DNA from: Micromonospora sp. AMSO31t
Lineage (GTDB): Bacteria > Actinomycetota > Actinomycetes > Mycobacteriales > Micromonosporaceae
Direction: 5' to 3'
Assembly (NCBI RefSeq): GCF_008868175.1
Contig: NZ_WBKT01000031.1
Location: 1-46,310 of the forward strand
DNA: 46,310 nt
The notes under the pieces: model-generated
Databases searched by the model: none
Seen by the model: only the letters and a program-made list of their open reading frames with translations
What the model was told of the DNA's origin: nothing
Shown here: positions 15,293 through 23,420 of the stretch, piece after piece
Numbering within the stretch: the first letter of the stretch is position 1
Layout: each line of letters starts with the position of its first letter
Position numbers and translations under genes: made by a program

Positions 15293-17641
15293 TCAGGCGT
15301 TGACCGTCTCCACCTGCTGGTCCGGGGTGCCGGCACCGCTGTCGGAGTCGTCCATCGCGATGCCCTTGCGCTTGCTGAACACCACCGCGGCCACGATGAC
15401 CAGCGCGGCCACCACGGCGATCGTGATCCGCAGCGCGGGGTTCTTGTCGTCGCCCACGCTCCAGGCCACCACGGCCGGCGCGATCAGCAGCGAGACCAGG
15501 TTCATCACCTTGATCAGCGGGTTGATCGCCGGGCCGGCGGTGTCCTTGAACGGGTCGCCGACGGTGTCGCCGATGACGGTCGCGGAGTGCGACTCGGAGC
15601 CCTTGCCGCCGTACGCGCCGTCCTCCACCAGCTTCTTGGCGTTGTCCCAGGCGCCACCGGAGTTGGCCAGGAAGACCGCCATCAGGGTGCCCGCGCCGAT
15701 CGCACCGGCCAGGTACGAGGCCAGCGCGCCCGGGCCGAGGCCGAAGCCCACCGCGATCGGGGCCAGGATGGCCAGCAGGCCGGGGGTCATCAGCTCGCGC
15801 TGCGCGTCCCGGGTGCAGATGTCGACGACCTTGCCGTACTCGGGGCGCTGGGTGCGGTCCATGATGCCGGGCAACTCGCGGAACTGCCGTCGGACCTCCA
15901 TCACCACGGCGCCGGCCGAGCGGGAGACCGCGTTGATGGCCAGGCCGGAGAAGAGGAAGACCACCGCCGCGCCGATGATGAGGCCGACCAGGTTGCGCGG
16001 GTTGGCCACGTTCAGCGAGTTGAGGATCTCGGCGCCGACGTCGCCCACACCCGCGTCCTCGTACGAGGAGCGCAGCGTGTCGGTGTACGAGCCGAACAGC
16101 GCGGTCGCCGCCAGCACGGCGGTGGCGATCGCGATGCCCTTGGTGATCGCCTTGGTGGTGTTGCCGACGGCGTCCAGCTCGGTCAGCGTCCGCGCGCCGT
16201 GCTCGTCGATGTCGCCGGACATCTCGGCCACGCCCTGGGCGTTGTCGGAGATCGGGCCGAAGGTGTCCATGGCGACGATGACGCCGACGGTGGTGAGCAG
16301 GCCGGTGCCGGCCAGCGCCACCGCGAACAGCGACAGCGTGATCGAGCTGCCGCCGAGCAGGAAGGCGCCGAAGACGCCGGCGCCGATCAGCAGTGCCGAG
16401 TAGACCGCCGACTCCAGGCCGACGCTGATGCCGGCGAGGATGACGGTGGCGGCGCCGGTCTGCGAGCTCTTGCCGATGTCCTGCACCGGGCGCCGGTTGG
16501 TCTCGGTGAAGTAGCCGGTGAGCGCCTGGATCGCGGCGGCCAGCACGATGCCGATGACCACCGCGCCGATGGCCACGAGCCGCGGATTGCGGTCGACGTC
16601 GGTCAGCCCGCCCTGCAGTTCACCGAAGGTGGCCGGCAGGTAGGCGAACGCGGCGATCGCCACCAGCACGGCGGAGATCACCGCGGACAGGTAGAAGGCC
16701 CGGTTGATCGCGGTGAGGCCGTTGCGGTCGCTGGTGCGCAGCCGGGTGATGAAGACGCCGACGATGGCGACCAGCACGCCGATGGTGGAGATGATCAGCG
16801 GGAAGACCAGGCCGTCCTCGCCGAACGCGGCGCGGCCCAGGATCAGCGCGGCGACCAGGGTGACCGCGTACGACTCGAAGAGGTCGGCCGCCATGCCGGC
16901 GCAGTCACCGACGTTGTCGCCCACGTTGTCGGCGATGGTGGCGGCGTTGCGCGGGTCGTCCTCCGGGATGCCCTGCTCGACCTTGCCGACCAGGTCGGCG
17001 CCGACGTCGGCGGCCTTCGTGAAGATGCCGCCGCCGACCCGCATGAACATGGCGAGCAGCGCGGCGCCGAAGCCGAAGCCCTCCAGCACGGTGGGGGCGT
17101 CACCCTTGAACAGGATGACGACCAGCGCCGCACCGAAGAGGCCGAGACCGACGGTGAGGAAGCCGACGACGCCACCCGTGCGGAAGGCGATCTTCATGGC
17201 GCCCTCGCGCCCGCCTTCCCGCTCCCGGGCGGCCGCGGCGACCCGCAGGTTGGCGCGGGTGGCCAGCCACATGCCGGCGCCGCCGATGAACGCGCTGAAC
17301 AGCGCGCCCACGACGAAGAACGCCGACCGGCCGATCTTCACGAGGGTCTCGCTGCCGTCGGTGTCGTGCACCGGCAGCAGGAACAGCAGCACGACGGCGA
17401 TCACCACGAAGATCGCCAGGGTGCGGAACTGCCGCAGCAGGTACGCGGACGCACCCTCCTGCACCGCCCCGGAAATCTCCTGCATGTTGGTGGTTCCCGT
17501 ACCGGCCGCCAGGACCGCCCTGGTGAGGGCGGCCGCGAAGACGAGCGCCACCAGCGCGATGACCGCGGCGATGACGACGTACGTCACGTTGGCTCCGGTA
17601 AGGGACAGTGCGCCGCCGTCGGCGGCCAAGGTCCCGGACAT
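15293..17641 (-). CDS. hppA: K+-independent H+-translocating pyrophosphatase
   Basis: The 782-aa integral membrane protein hydrolyses pyrophosphate and pumps protons. It shows the substrate motifs DVGADLVGK (212-220), EDDPRN and DNVGDNVGDCAGM (238-250) and about sixteen membrane segments. The diagnostic segment GNTTKAITKG (493-502) has lysine (K497) and threonine (T500) where potassium-dependent enzymes have alanine and another small residue, so this is the K+-independent type (known rule for the family). A strong AGGAGG precedes the ATG at 17641. The C-terminus has a charged cytosolic tail. The place next to the bldG pair is the same as in Streptomyces. Confidence 0.97.
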   Translation of the reverse strand: MSGTLAADGGALSLTGANVTYVVIAAVIALVALVFAAALTRAVLAAGTGTTNMQEISGAVQEGASAYLLRQFRTLAIFVVIAVVLLFLLPVHDTDGSETLVKIGRSAFFVVGALFSAFIGGAGMWLATRANLRVAAAAREREGGREGAMKIAFRTGGVVGFLTVGLGLFGAALVVILFKGDAPTVLEGFGFGAALLAMFMRVGGGIFTKAADVGADLVGKVEQGIPEDDPRNAATIADNVGDNVGDCAGMAADLFESYAVTLVAALILGRAAFGEDGLVFPLIISTIGVLVAIVGVFITRLRTSDRNGLTAINRAFYLSAVISAVLVAIAAFAYLPATFGELQGGLTDVDRNPRLVAIGAVVIGIVLAAAIQALTGYFTETNRRPVQDIGKSSQTGAATVILAGISVGLESAVYSALLIGAGVFGAFLLGGSSITLSLFAVALAGTGLLTTVGVIVAMDTFGPISDNAQGVAEMSGDIDEHGARTLTELDAVGNTTKAITKGIAIATAVLAATALFGSYTDTLRSSYEDAGVGDVGAEILNSLNVANPRNLVGLIIGAAVVFLFSGLAINAVSRSAGAVVMEVRRQFRELPGIMDRTQRPEYGKVVDICTRDAQRELMTPGLLAILAPIAVGFGLGPGALASYLAGAIGAGTLMAVFLANSGGAWDNAKKLVEDGAYGGKGSESHSATVIGDTVGDPFKDTAGPAINPLIKVMNLVSLLIAPAVVAWSVGDDKNPALRITIAVVAALVIVAAVVFSKRKGIAMDDSDSGAGTPDQQVETVNA

Positions 17642-17913
17642 CTATGTCCTCCTGTACCGAACACTCGCGCCGGCCATGGAGACGCACGGACCGACGCCTG
17701 GATTGCGGACTCGCAAGTGCGCGCCAACCCACCCCGGCGGACCAGCGATGAACACCCATTCCCGCTGGCTGCGAGTCGGGTCACTTGCTGACAACCCGGG
17801 TACTGTAGCCCTCCGGCGTGGTGAGGGTCACACCGAGGGGCCAGGGTGTCTCGATGATCTTCGTAACTGTGCTATGTGAGGAAATCTGATATAAGCGCCG
17901 GGCAGCACGACGA
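17642..17913 (-). other. hppA upstream region with candidate promoter and coding-like stretch
   Basis: On the minus strand GTGACC (17826-17831) and TACAGT (17802-17807) are spaced by 18 bases, a plausible vegetative -35/-10 pair giving an hppA leader of about 155 bases. Upstream of and overlapping it, codons ending at the TGA at 17781 read like protein (TKIIETPWPLGVTLTTPEG...), but no ATG, GTG or TTG opens that frame close by, so I do not call a gene. The stretch around 17875-17895 is unusually AT-rich for this genome. Confidence 0.35.
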
Positions 17914-17941
17914 GGCCGCGCTCCCCGAGGGGAACGCGGCC
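17914..17941 (-). terminator. Terminator after the anti-sigma gene
   Basis: GGCCGCG-C-TCCCC, loop GA, GGGGA-A-CGCGGCC forms a 12-bp stem with one internal C/A mismatch, starting 15 bases after the anti-sigma stop. There is no U tail, as is common in high-GC terminators. Confidence 0.7.
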
Positions 17942-17956
17942 TGCGCAAGGACAGGG

Positions 17957-18397
17957 TCAGGCGCGGCCGGCCGGCCAGACCATCCGGACCTCGGTGCCGA
18001 CGCCCTCGTCGACCGGACGGACCTGGAGGTCCTCGACGAAACCCGCGAGCAGGGCGAACCCCACCCCGGTGGTCAGCGCGTCCTCGCTGAGCGACTCCTT
18101 GGCCAGCTCGTCCGGGGGCAGCGCGGCGAGGCCGATGCTCGCCTCGATCGGAGCGCGGTCCACCACCCGCACCGTGTACGCCCCGCTGTCGGACATCTCC
18201 ACGTAGACCGGGTCGGGCAGCCCGTACTGCCGGTGCAACGCGACCGCCCGGGTGCACGCCTCCCCGATGGCCAGGCGCACCTCGTCGAGCAGGTCCTCGC
18301 GCACCCCGGCCCGCCGGGCCACCGCGACGCCGACCAGGCGGGCGGTGCGGACGTGCACCGGAGCCGGGGAGAACGAGAGCTTGACGGTCGCCATCAT
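17957..18397 (-). CDS. Anti-sigma regulatory kinase paired with BldG
   Basis: The 146-aa protein has the GHKL ATPase fold of RsbW/SpoIIAB-type serine kinases: the N-box region [17 protein letters not shown] and a G-box near [16 protein letters not shown]. Such proteins hold a sigma factor and phosphorylate the antagonist. The asparagine usual in the N-box is replaced in GEACTRA by threonine, so kinase activity is uncertain. It overlaps the upstream bldG gene (GCATGATGG, where ATG, TGA and a second ATG overlap), so the two are co-translated; either ATG could be used. By synteny it matches the SCO3548 (ApgA) partner of BldG in Streptomyces. Confidence 0.88.
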   Translation of the reverse strand: MMATVKLSFSPAPVHVRTARLVGVAVARRAGVREDLLDEVRLAIGEACTRAVALHRQYGLPDPVYVEMSDSGAYTVRVVDRAPIEASIGLAALPPDELAKESLSEDALTTGVGFALLAGFVEDLQVRPVDEGVGTEVRMVWPAGRA

Positions 18398-18750
18398 GCG
18401 CCGGCGCCGGTCGGGTCGGCGTTGATCGCCGCGTCGACCGTGGGATGCAACGGGAAGACCTGGTCCAGGGCCGTGATCCGGAAGATCTTGAGCAGCGGCT
18501 CCTTGTCGCAGACCAGCGCGAACGAACCGCCGGCCGAGCGGAGCCGCTTGAGCGCGCCGACCAGCACGCCGAGGCCCGTCGAGTCGAGGAAGTCCACCCG
18601 GCCGAGGTCCACCACGACCCGGCGGGCACCGCCGTCGATCAGCTCCAGGAGCCGTTCCCGCAGGCGCGGCGCGGTGTAGACGTCCACCTCACCGCCGACC
18701 TCGAGCACCGTGTGCTCCCCCACGGTGCGGGTCGCCAGCGACAGCTCCAT
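18394..18750 (-). CDS. bldG: BldG-like STAS anti-sigma factor antagonist
   Basis: The 118-aa STAS-domain protein is close to Streptomyces BldG as I remember it ([33 protein letters not shown]). The phosphorylation site is Ser57 in [13 protein letters not shown], and [17 protein letters not shown] is the characteristic C-terminal stretch. Unphosphorylated antagonists bind the anti-sigma factor and free sigma; BldG controls aerial growth and antibiotic production in Streptomyces. The ATG at 18750 follows GAGGAGG; the reading frame upstream to 18834 is not needed. It is the first gene of a pair with the kinase and is divergent from the helicase. Confidence 0.92.
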   Translation of the reverse strand: MELSLATRTVGEHTVLEVGGEVDVYTAPRLRERLLELIDGGARRVVVDLGRVDFLDSTGLGVLVGALKRLRSAGGSFALVCDKEPLLKIFRITALDQVFPLHPTVDAAINADPTGAGA

Positions 18751-18885
18751 CGGTCCCTCCTCGGTAAGCTCTTGTGGGCATCTAACCATCCCCCCGCGCG
18801 GCCCCTTCCAGGTCACCGGCGAAGGCTTCCCCATACCCAGGCCCCCCGGTTTTCAATTCCGAACACCAGTGCGAGAGTGCAGGAC

Positions 18886-21279
18886 GTGACCAGTGCACCT
18901 ACCGCGCCGCCGGGCAGTGGCCCCGGGCGGGCGCCGGGAGAGCTGCTCCGGCGACTGCGCCTGCGGCACGCCGCCGACCCGGTCACCCACGTCGAGCGGG
19001 TCCCGGCCCGGGCCGGCGAGCCGGCGCCGTGGCCGGACTGGGCGCCCGACGAGCTGCGGGCGGCGTTCGCGCGGCGCGGCGTGCTCGCACCGTGGCGGCA
19101 CCAGGCCGAAGCCGCCGAGCTGGCGTACGCGGGGAAGCACGTCGTGGTGGCCACCGGCACGGCGTCCGGCAAGTCGCTGGCGTACCAGTTGCCGGCACTG
19201 GGCACCCTGCTCGCCGACCCACGCGCCACGGTGCTCTACCTGGCTCCCACCAAGGCCCTCGCCGCCGACCAGCTCCGCGCCGTCGCCGGCCTGGAGCTGG
19301 AGGGGGTACGCCCCGCCACCTACGACGGGGACACCCCGCGCACCGAGCGGGAGTGGATCCGCCGGCACTCCCGGTTCGTGCTGACCAACCCCGACATGGT
19401 GCACCACGGCATCCTGCCCGGGCACGCGCACTGGTCGGGCTTCCTGCGCCGGCTCGCGTACGTGGTGGTCGACGAGTGCCACACCTACCGGGGCGTGTTC
19501 GGCTCGCACGTGGCGCACGTGCTGCGGCGGCTGCGCCGGCAGTGCGCGCGCTACGGGCGTACCCCCGTCTTCGTGCTGGCCTCCGCCACGTCGGGCGACC
19601 CGGCGACGGCGGCCGGCCGGCTCACCGGCCTGCCCGTCACGGCCGTCACCGAGGACACCTCGCCGCGCGGCGGGGTGACCTTCGCGCTCTGGGAACCGCC
19701 GCTGCTGCCCTCCTCTTCCGCTGATCAGGAGGTCGCCGACCTGGTGTCCGTCCGCCGCTCGGCGCTGCGGGAGACCGCCGACCTGCTGACCGACAGCGTG
19801 ATCGAGGGGGTACGCACGCTCGCCTTCGTCCGGTCCCGGCGCGGCGCGGAGGTGGTCGCCGCGAACGCCCGGCGGGCGCTCGACGAGGCGGTGCCCGGGC
19901 TCGGCGACCGGGTGGCCGCCTACCGGGCCGGCTACCTGCGCGAGGAGCGCCGCGAGCTGGAACGCGCGCTGCTCACCGGCGACCTGCTCGGGCTCGCCTC
20001 CACCAACGCCCTGGAACTCGGCGTCGACCTGGTCGGGCTGGACGCCGTGCTGATCTGCGGCTGGCCGGGCACCCGGGCGTCGCTCTGGCAGCAGGCCGGC
20101 CGGGCCGGCCGCTCCGGCGACGAGGCCCTCGCCGTGCTGGTGGCCCGGGACGACCCGCTCGACACCTACCTGGTGCACCACCCCGAGGCGCTGTTCGGGC
20201 GGCCCGTCGAGGCGACCGTGCTCGACCCGGCCAACCCGTACGTGCTCGCGCCGCAGCTCGCCTGCGCCGCGCACGAGGCCGCGCTCACCCCGGCCGACCT
20301 GGAACTCTTCGGGGAGGGCGCGAAGGAGGCCGTCGACTCGCTGGTCGAGGCGGGGGCGCTGCGGCAGCGGCCCACCGGCTGGTACTGGCGGCACCGGGAA
20401 CGCCCGGAGGTCGACCTGCGCGGCGAGGGCGGGGCGCCGGTCTGCGTGGTGGAGGAGTCCACGGGCCGGCTGCTCGGCACCGTCGACGGCGGCTCCTCGC
20501 ACTTCCTGCTGCACTCCGGTGCGGTCTACCTGCACCAGGGCGTCTCGTACGTGGTCGACTCGCTCGACCTGGCCGACGGGTGCGCGCTGGTGCACGCCGA
20601 GGAGCCGGACTGGTCCACCCACGCCCGGGACGTCACCTCGCTGTCCGTGGTGTCCGTTCGGTCCTACGTGGACGCCGGGCCGGTCGGGCTCTTCCTCGGC
20701 GAGGTGGACGTGACCAGCCAGGTGGTGTCGTACCAGCGGCGGCGGATCGCCACCGGTGAGGTGATCGACACCCGGCCGCTCGACCTGCCGGCGCGGGAGC
20801 TGCGCACCGTCGCGGTCTGGTTCACGCTCTCGCCGGAGTCGCTGGCCGCGGCCGGGGTGGAGGCCGCCGACATCCCGGGGGCGCTGCACGCCGCCGAGCA
20901 CGCCGCGATCGGCCTGCTGCCGCTCATGGCGACCTGCGACCGGTGGGACATCGGCGGGCTCTCCACCGCCCTGCACCCGAACACCGAGGCGCCCACCGTC
21001 TTCGTCTACGACGGCCACCCGGGCGGGGCGGGCTTCGCCGAGCGGGCGTACGGGACGGCCGCCGCCTGGCTGCGCGCCACCCGGGACGCGATCGTCGAGT
21101 GCGGGTGCGAGTCGGGCTGTCCGTCCTGCGTGCAGTCCCCGAAGTGCGGCAACGGGAACAACCCGCTCTCCAAGCCGGACGCGGTCAAGGTCCTCGACGT
21201 GGTGCTCGTCAACCTGGCGGCCGCCGAGGGTGGGCGCGGGCCCGTGCTGCCCCGGCAGGAGGGGCGGGCCGGGGACTGA
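18886..21279 (+). CDS. YprA/MrfA-type DEAD/DEAH helicase (DUF1998)
   Basis: The 797-aa superfamily 2 helicase has Q-type WRHQAEAAELA, Walker A ATGTASGKS (K96), DECH (196-199), SATSGDP, a helicase C domain ending WQQAGRAGRSG, and a C-terminal DUF1998/MZB zinc site with cysteines C739, C741, C745 and C748 in CGCESGCPSC followed by VQSPKCGNGN. Relatives (B. subtilis MrfA, M. smegmatis SftH) are 3'-5' DNA helicases, MrfA acting in repair of mitomycin damage. It corresponds to Rv3649 and SCO3550 by position. The start is GTG at 18886; GTG at 18877 is in frame and equally possible, since neither has a clear ribosome site. Confidence 0.92.
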   Translation: MTSAPTAPPGSGPGRAPGELLRRLRLRHAADPVTHVERVPARAGEPAPWPDWAPDELRAAFARRGVLAPWRHQAEAAELAYAGKHVVVATGTASGKSLAYQLPALGTLLADPRATVLYLAPTKALAADQLRAVAGLELEGVRPATYDGDTPRTEREWIRRHSRFVLTNPDMVHHGILPGHAHWSGFLRRLAYVVVDECHTYRGVFGSHVAHVLRRLRRQCARYGRTPVFVLASATSGDPATAAGRLTGLPVTAVTEDTSPRGGVTFALWEPPLLPSSSADQEVADLVSVRRSALRETADLLTDSVIEGVRTLAFVRSRRGAEVVAANARRALDEAVPGLGDRVAAYRAGYLREERRELERALLTGDLLGLASTNALELGVDLVGLDAVLICGWPGTRASLWQQAGRAGRSGDEALAVLVARDDPLDTYLVHHPEALFGRPVEATVLDPANPYVLAPQLACAAHEAALTPADLELFGEGAKEAVDSLVEAGALRQRPTGWYWRHRERPEVDLRGEGGAPVCVVEESTGRLLGTVDGGSSHFLLHSGAVYLHQGVSYVVDSLDLADGCALVHAEEPDWSTHARDVTSLSVVSVRSYVDAGPVGLFLGEVDVTSQVVSYQRRRIATGEVIDTRPLDLPARELRTVAVWFTLSPESLAAAGVEAADIPGALHAAEHAAIGLLPLMATCDRWDIGGLSTALHPNTEAPTVFVYDGHPGGAGFAERAYGTAAAWLRATRDAIVECGCESGCPSCVQSPKCGNGNNPLSKPDAVKVLDVVLVNLAAAEGGRGPVLPRQEGRAGD

Positions 21280-21332
21280 CCTCCTGGTTCGTGGGACGGG
21301 CGCATGAGTCGGACGGCATCGGGGCATTGATG

Positions 21333-21350
21333 CATGGGAGCGCTTCCATG
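21333..21350. promoter_or_regulatory. CebR/CelR-like LacI-family operator
   Basis: CATGGGAGCGCTTCCATG is an 18-bp palindrome with one mismatched pair. Its core differs at one base from TGGGAGCGCTCCCA, the operator of the cellulose/cellobiose repressors CelR and CebR in actinobacteria (established knowledge). It lies 33 bases before the small gene at 21383, with no glycoside hydrolase nearby. Confidence 0.65.
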
Positions 21351-21382
21351 TCCCCGAGCTTCTTCGCGCCGGAGGTACCGCC

Positions 21383-21589
21383 GTGGCCGACACCATCGCC
21401 GAGACCGTCGACCTGCTCTACACGATCGACCAGGAGAACCTCACCCCCGACCAGCAGATCGCGCTGGGTGTCGCGCTGGCCAACCTGGCCCAGGCCGAGC
21501 GCCTGGACCAGATCAACGAGCGCCTGCGCGGCATCCACCAGGTGCTCAACGCCTGGGCCATGAAGGCGACGGTCGACGGCGGCCGCTGA
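21383..21589 (+). CDS. Small acidic helical protein
   Basis: The 68-aa protein is acidic and helical (TVDLLYTIDQENLTPDQQIALGVALANLAQAERLDQINERL), without signal peptide, membrane segment or cysteines. The GTG at 21383 follows a perfect GGAGGT, which together with the clean codon use makes it a real gene. I do not recognise the family; the pattern suggests a short coiled-coil or adaptor. A LacI-type operator palindrome stands just upstream, so expression may respond to a sugar signal (inference). The next gene on the same strand starts 111 bases later with its own ribosome site. Confidence 0.78.
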   Translation: MADTIAETVDLLYTIDQENLTPDQQIALGVALANLAQAERLDQINERLRGIHQVLNAWAMKATVDGGR

Positions 21590-21700
21590 CCCTTGCCGGC
21601 CGCCGGGCGAGCGGTCACCCGTCGGAACGCGCCGGTCGCGGGCACGCGGTGGCGGCCGAGCTGTGCGAGACTCCGGCGTTCGCCTCTTCAAGGAGACCAG

Positions 21701-22279
21701 ATGCAGCTCGACAGCTTGCAGGCCCAGCAGCGGTTCATCGTCCGGCAGCGGATCCGGATGATGGTCAACCAGTACGAGGTCCACTCGGTGGCGCCGGACG
21801 GCTCGGAGGGTGGGCTGCTCGCGTTCGCGCAGCAGAAGCGGCTCGCCTTCAAGGAGCAGGTGACCATCTACACCGACGACTCCAAGCAGTACCCCCTGCT
21901 CGGCTTCAAGGCCCGGCAGCGCCTCGACCTCGGCGCCACGTACGACGTGACCGACCACGCGGGCACCCCGATCGGGCTGTTCCGCAAGGACTTCGCCCAG
22001 TCGCTGCTGCGCTCCACCTGGCACGTCGAGCAGGCCGGCCTGCCGCAGATGACCGGGCAGGAGCGGAGCCTGCCGGTGGCCCTGCTGCGCCGCTTCGTGG
22101 ACTCGCTCTCCTGGCTGCCCTACCACTTCGACTTCGTGGCGGGCGGCCAGCCGGTGTTCTCGGTCGACAAGAAGTGGGGCCTGCGCGACCGGTACGTGGT
22201 CGACATCCACCAGCCGCAGATCGACCGGCGACTCGTGATCGCCATGGCCGTCGGCCTGGACGCCCTCCAGGCCCGCTGA
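21701..22279 (+). CDS. LURP-one-related (tubby-like fold) protein
   Basis: The 192-aa protein has the twelve-strand LURP-one pattern: FIVRQRIRMMVNQYEV, LLAFAQQKRLAFKEQVTIYTDDS, LLGFKARQRLDLGATYDVTD, GLFRKDFAQSLLRSTWHV, and a C-terminal helix with IAMAVGLDALQ. The family is related to tubby and phospholipid scramblases in fold; in bacteria its role is unknown. The ATG at 21701 follows AAGGAGA, and earlier in-frame starts at 21593 have no such site. It may share a transcript with the 68-aa gene before it. A strong terminator follows. Confidence 0.82.
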   Translation: MQLDSLQAQQRFIVRQRIRMMVNQYEVHSVAPDGSEGGLLAFAQQKRLAFKEQVTIYTDDSKQYPLLGFKARQRLDLGATYDVTDHAGTPIGLFRKDFAQSLLRSTWHVEQAGLPQMTGQERSLPVALLRRFVDSLSWLPYHFDFVAGGQPVFSVDKKWGLRDRYVVDIHQPQIDRRLVIAMAVGLDALQAR

Positions 22280-22294
22280 CGCCGACGACTCGAC

Positions 22295-22339
22295 GCGGCC
22301 GGTGTCGGGGCGGTGAGCTTCCGCCCCGGCACCGGCCGC
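22295..22339. terminator. Bidirectional terminator
   Basis: Arms 22295-22313 and 22321-22339 (19 bases, one mismatch, starting GCGGCCGGTG) enclose a 7-base loop between the convergent LURP-one gene and the Tad cluster. Confidence 0.8.
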
Positions 22340-22344
22340 GGTCG

Positions 22345-22779
22345 TCAGCCTCGGGCCGGGCCGGCCCGGGAGGTGGCGGTCGCCGCGCGGGCGAGCCAGG
22401 GCAGTGGGGCGACCCGCACCTCCGTCGTGACGACGACGTCGAGACCGTCGAGCCGGCAGGCCGTCAGCCGGCCGCCGTTGGCCCCGGCCAGCTCGGCGGC
22501 CCGACCGCACGCCACCTCGGCGCCCTCCACTGCCCGGCCGGCACCGGCGAGCGCCCCGAAGTCAGCGGCGTTCCGGGCCTGGTGACGTGCGTGCCGGGCC
22601 GCGCCGAGCCCGGCGCCGAAGAGCCCGACCAGCACGAGCACCATCCCCACCGCGAGCAGGCACACCGTCGCCCCACCCCGGTCGGCGCCCTGGTGAGGCC
22701 GCCCGTCGACCACCCGCCCGGCCCCGCTTGCCCACGAGTGCCCGAGACCAGCCGGGCGGGTTCCGTCGCCCGCGGTCAC
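22345..22779 (-). CDS. Rv3654c-like TadE/TadG-type membrane protein
   Basis: The 144-aa protein has one membrane segment near the N-terminus (ATVCLLAVGMVLVLVGLFGAGLGAA) after a basic stretch with DRGGAT, and a mature part with two cysteines (VACGRAAEL, LTACRLDG). This is the pattern of Rv3654c-family minor pilin/TadG-like proteins at the end of actinobacterial Tad clusters. Its GTG overlaps the TadE stop (GTGA), so it is the last gene of the coupled operon. In M. tuberculosis Rv3654c has been described as a secreted effector; nothing here supports that beyond the position. Confidence 0.8.
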   Translation of the reverse strand: MTAGDGTRPAGLGHSWASGAGRVVDGRPHQGADRGGATVCLLAVGMVLVLVGLFGAGLGAARHARHQARNAADFGALAGAGRAVEGAEVACGRAAELAGANGGRLTACRLDGLDVVVTTEVRVAPLPWLARAATATSRAGPARG

Positions 22780-23234
22780 GGTTGCGGTCCGGGGGCTCCG
22801 GGTTCGACGGCGGCGACCGCGGTGCCCGACACGGTGAGCCGGGGCAGCCGGGTGCCGAAGCTCCAGACCGGCGCCCGGACGGTCACGGTGACACGGTCGC
22901 CGGCCACGGTCACCGAGATGTCCGCGCCGGCCGGGGCGTACCGGGAGCCGGCCGTCGACCCCGGTTCGCCCCGGGCGGCCGCGAGCGCCGCCTCGCGGGC
23001 CGCGTCGAGGCAGCCCGCGCGGGTGGTGACCGCGCCGAGCGCGGTGAGGCCGGCGAAGAGGAGGAGCATCAGCGCCGGCAGGCCGGCCGCCAACTCGGCC
23101 GTGAACGAGCCCCGCTCCCGCGCACCCCACGGCCGCCGGCCGCCGACCCGTTCCGGGCGCCCGGTGCCTGTCGTGCCGGGCGGAGAGCCCGGGTCCGGTC
23201 CGGGCTGGCGGCCGGCCCACCGGCGACCGGTCAC
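22776..23234 (-). CDS. TadE-like pseudopilin
   Basis: The 152-aa protein carries a TadE-type pseudopilin N-terminus: after a Pro/Arg-rich leader comes RERG|SFTAELAAGLPALMLLL, a prepilin-peptidase site with Glu at +5 and a hydrophobic helix. The rest is a small beta domain with one Cys in the helix region (AGCLDAAREAALAAARG). TadE proteins are minor pilins needed for Flp-type fibres. The GTG at 23234 overlaps the pilin gene stop (GTGA), and its own stop overlaps the next gene in the same way. The leader before the cleavage site, about 42 residues, is long. Confidence 0.83.
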   Translation of the reverse strand: MTGRRWAGRQPGPDPGSPPGTTGTGRPERVGGRRPWGARERGSFTAELAAGLPALMLLLFAGLTALGAVTTRAGCLDAAREAALAAARGEPGSTAGSRYAPAGADISVTVAGDRVTVTVRAPVWSFGTRLPRLTVSGTAVAAVEPGAPGPQP

Positions 23235-23398
23235 TTCAAGGCCCGGTCGATGACGGCGGTGAGGGCGGACTGCACGTTGCCGGAGGTGAGCACCTTCAGC
23301 AGGATCCCGGCGAAGGCGACCGCCGCGAGGGTGCCGACGGCGTACTCGGCCGTGTTCATCCCGGCGTCCCCGCGCAGGCGGGTGAGGAGTTTGCGCAT
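23231..23398 (-). CDS. Flp-type pilin (DUF4244)
   Basis: The 55-aa protein is a minimal Flp-like pilin: basic leader MRKLLTRLRGDAG, predicted cleavage after G13, then MNTAEYAVGTLAAVAFAGILLKVL with Glu at +5, and a short amphipathic tail. The family is DUF4244, equivalent to Rv3656c. AAAGGAAG precedes the ATG at 23398; the frame upstream to 23431 is not needed. It is the probable major subunit of the fibre made by this cluster. The prepilin peptidase that must process it is not in the window. Confidence 0.88.
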   Translation of the reverse strand: MRKLLTRLRGDAGMNTAEYAVGTLAAVAFAGILLKVLTSGNVQSALTAVIDRALK

Positions 23399-23420
23399 GG
23401 CGTACTTCCTTTCTCTGGGT

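Noticed and set aside
15152..17791. 879-aa plus-strand reading frame opposite hppA
   Set aside because: It is a shadow of the pyrophosphatase, composed of Asp/Gly/Gln/Arg repeats typical of antisense frames.
18853..21396. 847-aa minus-strand reading frame opposite the helicase
   Set aside because: It is antisense to a gene with complete helicase motifs; no protein-like features.
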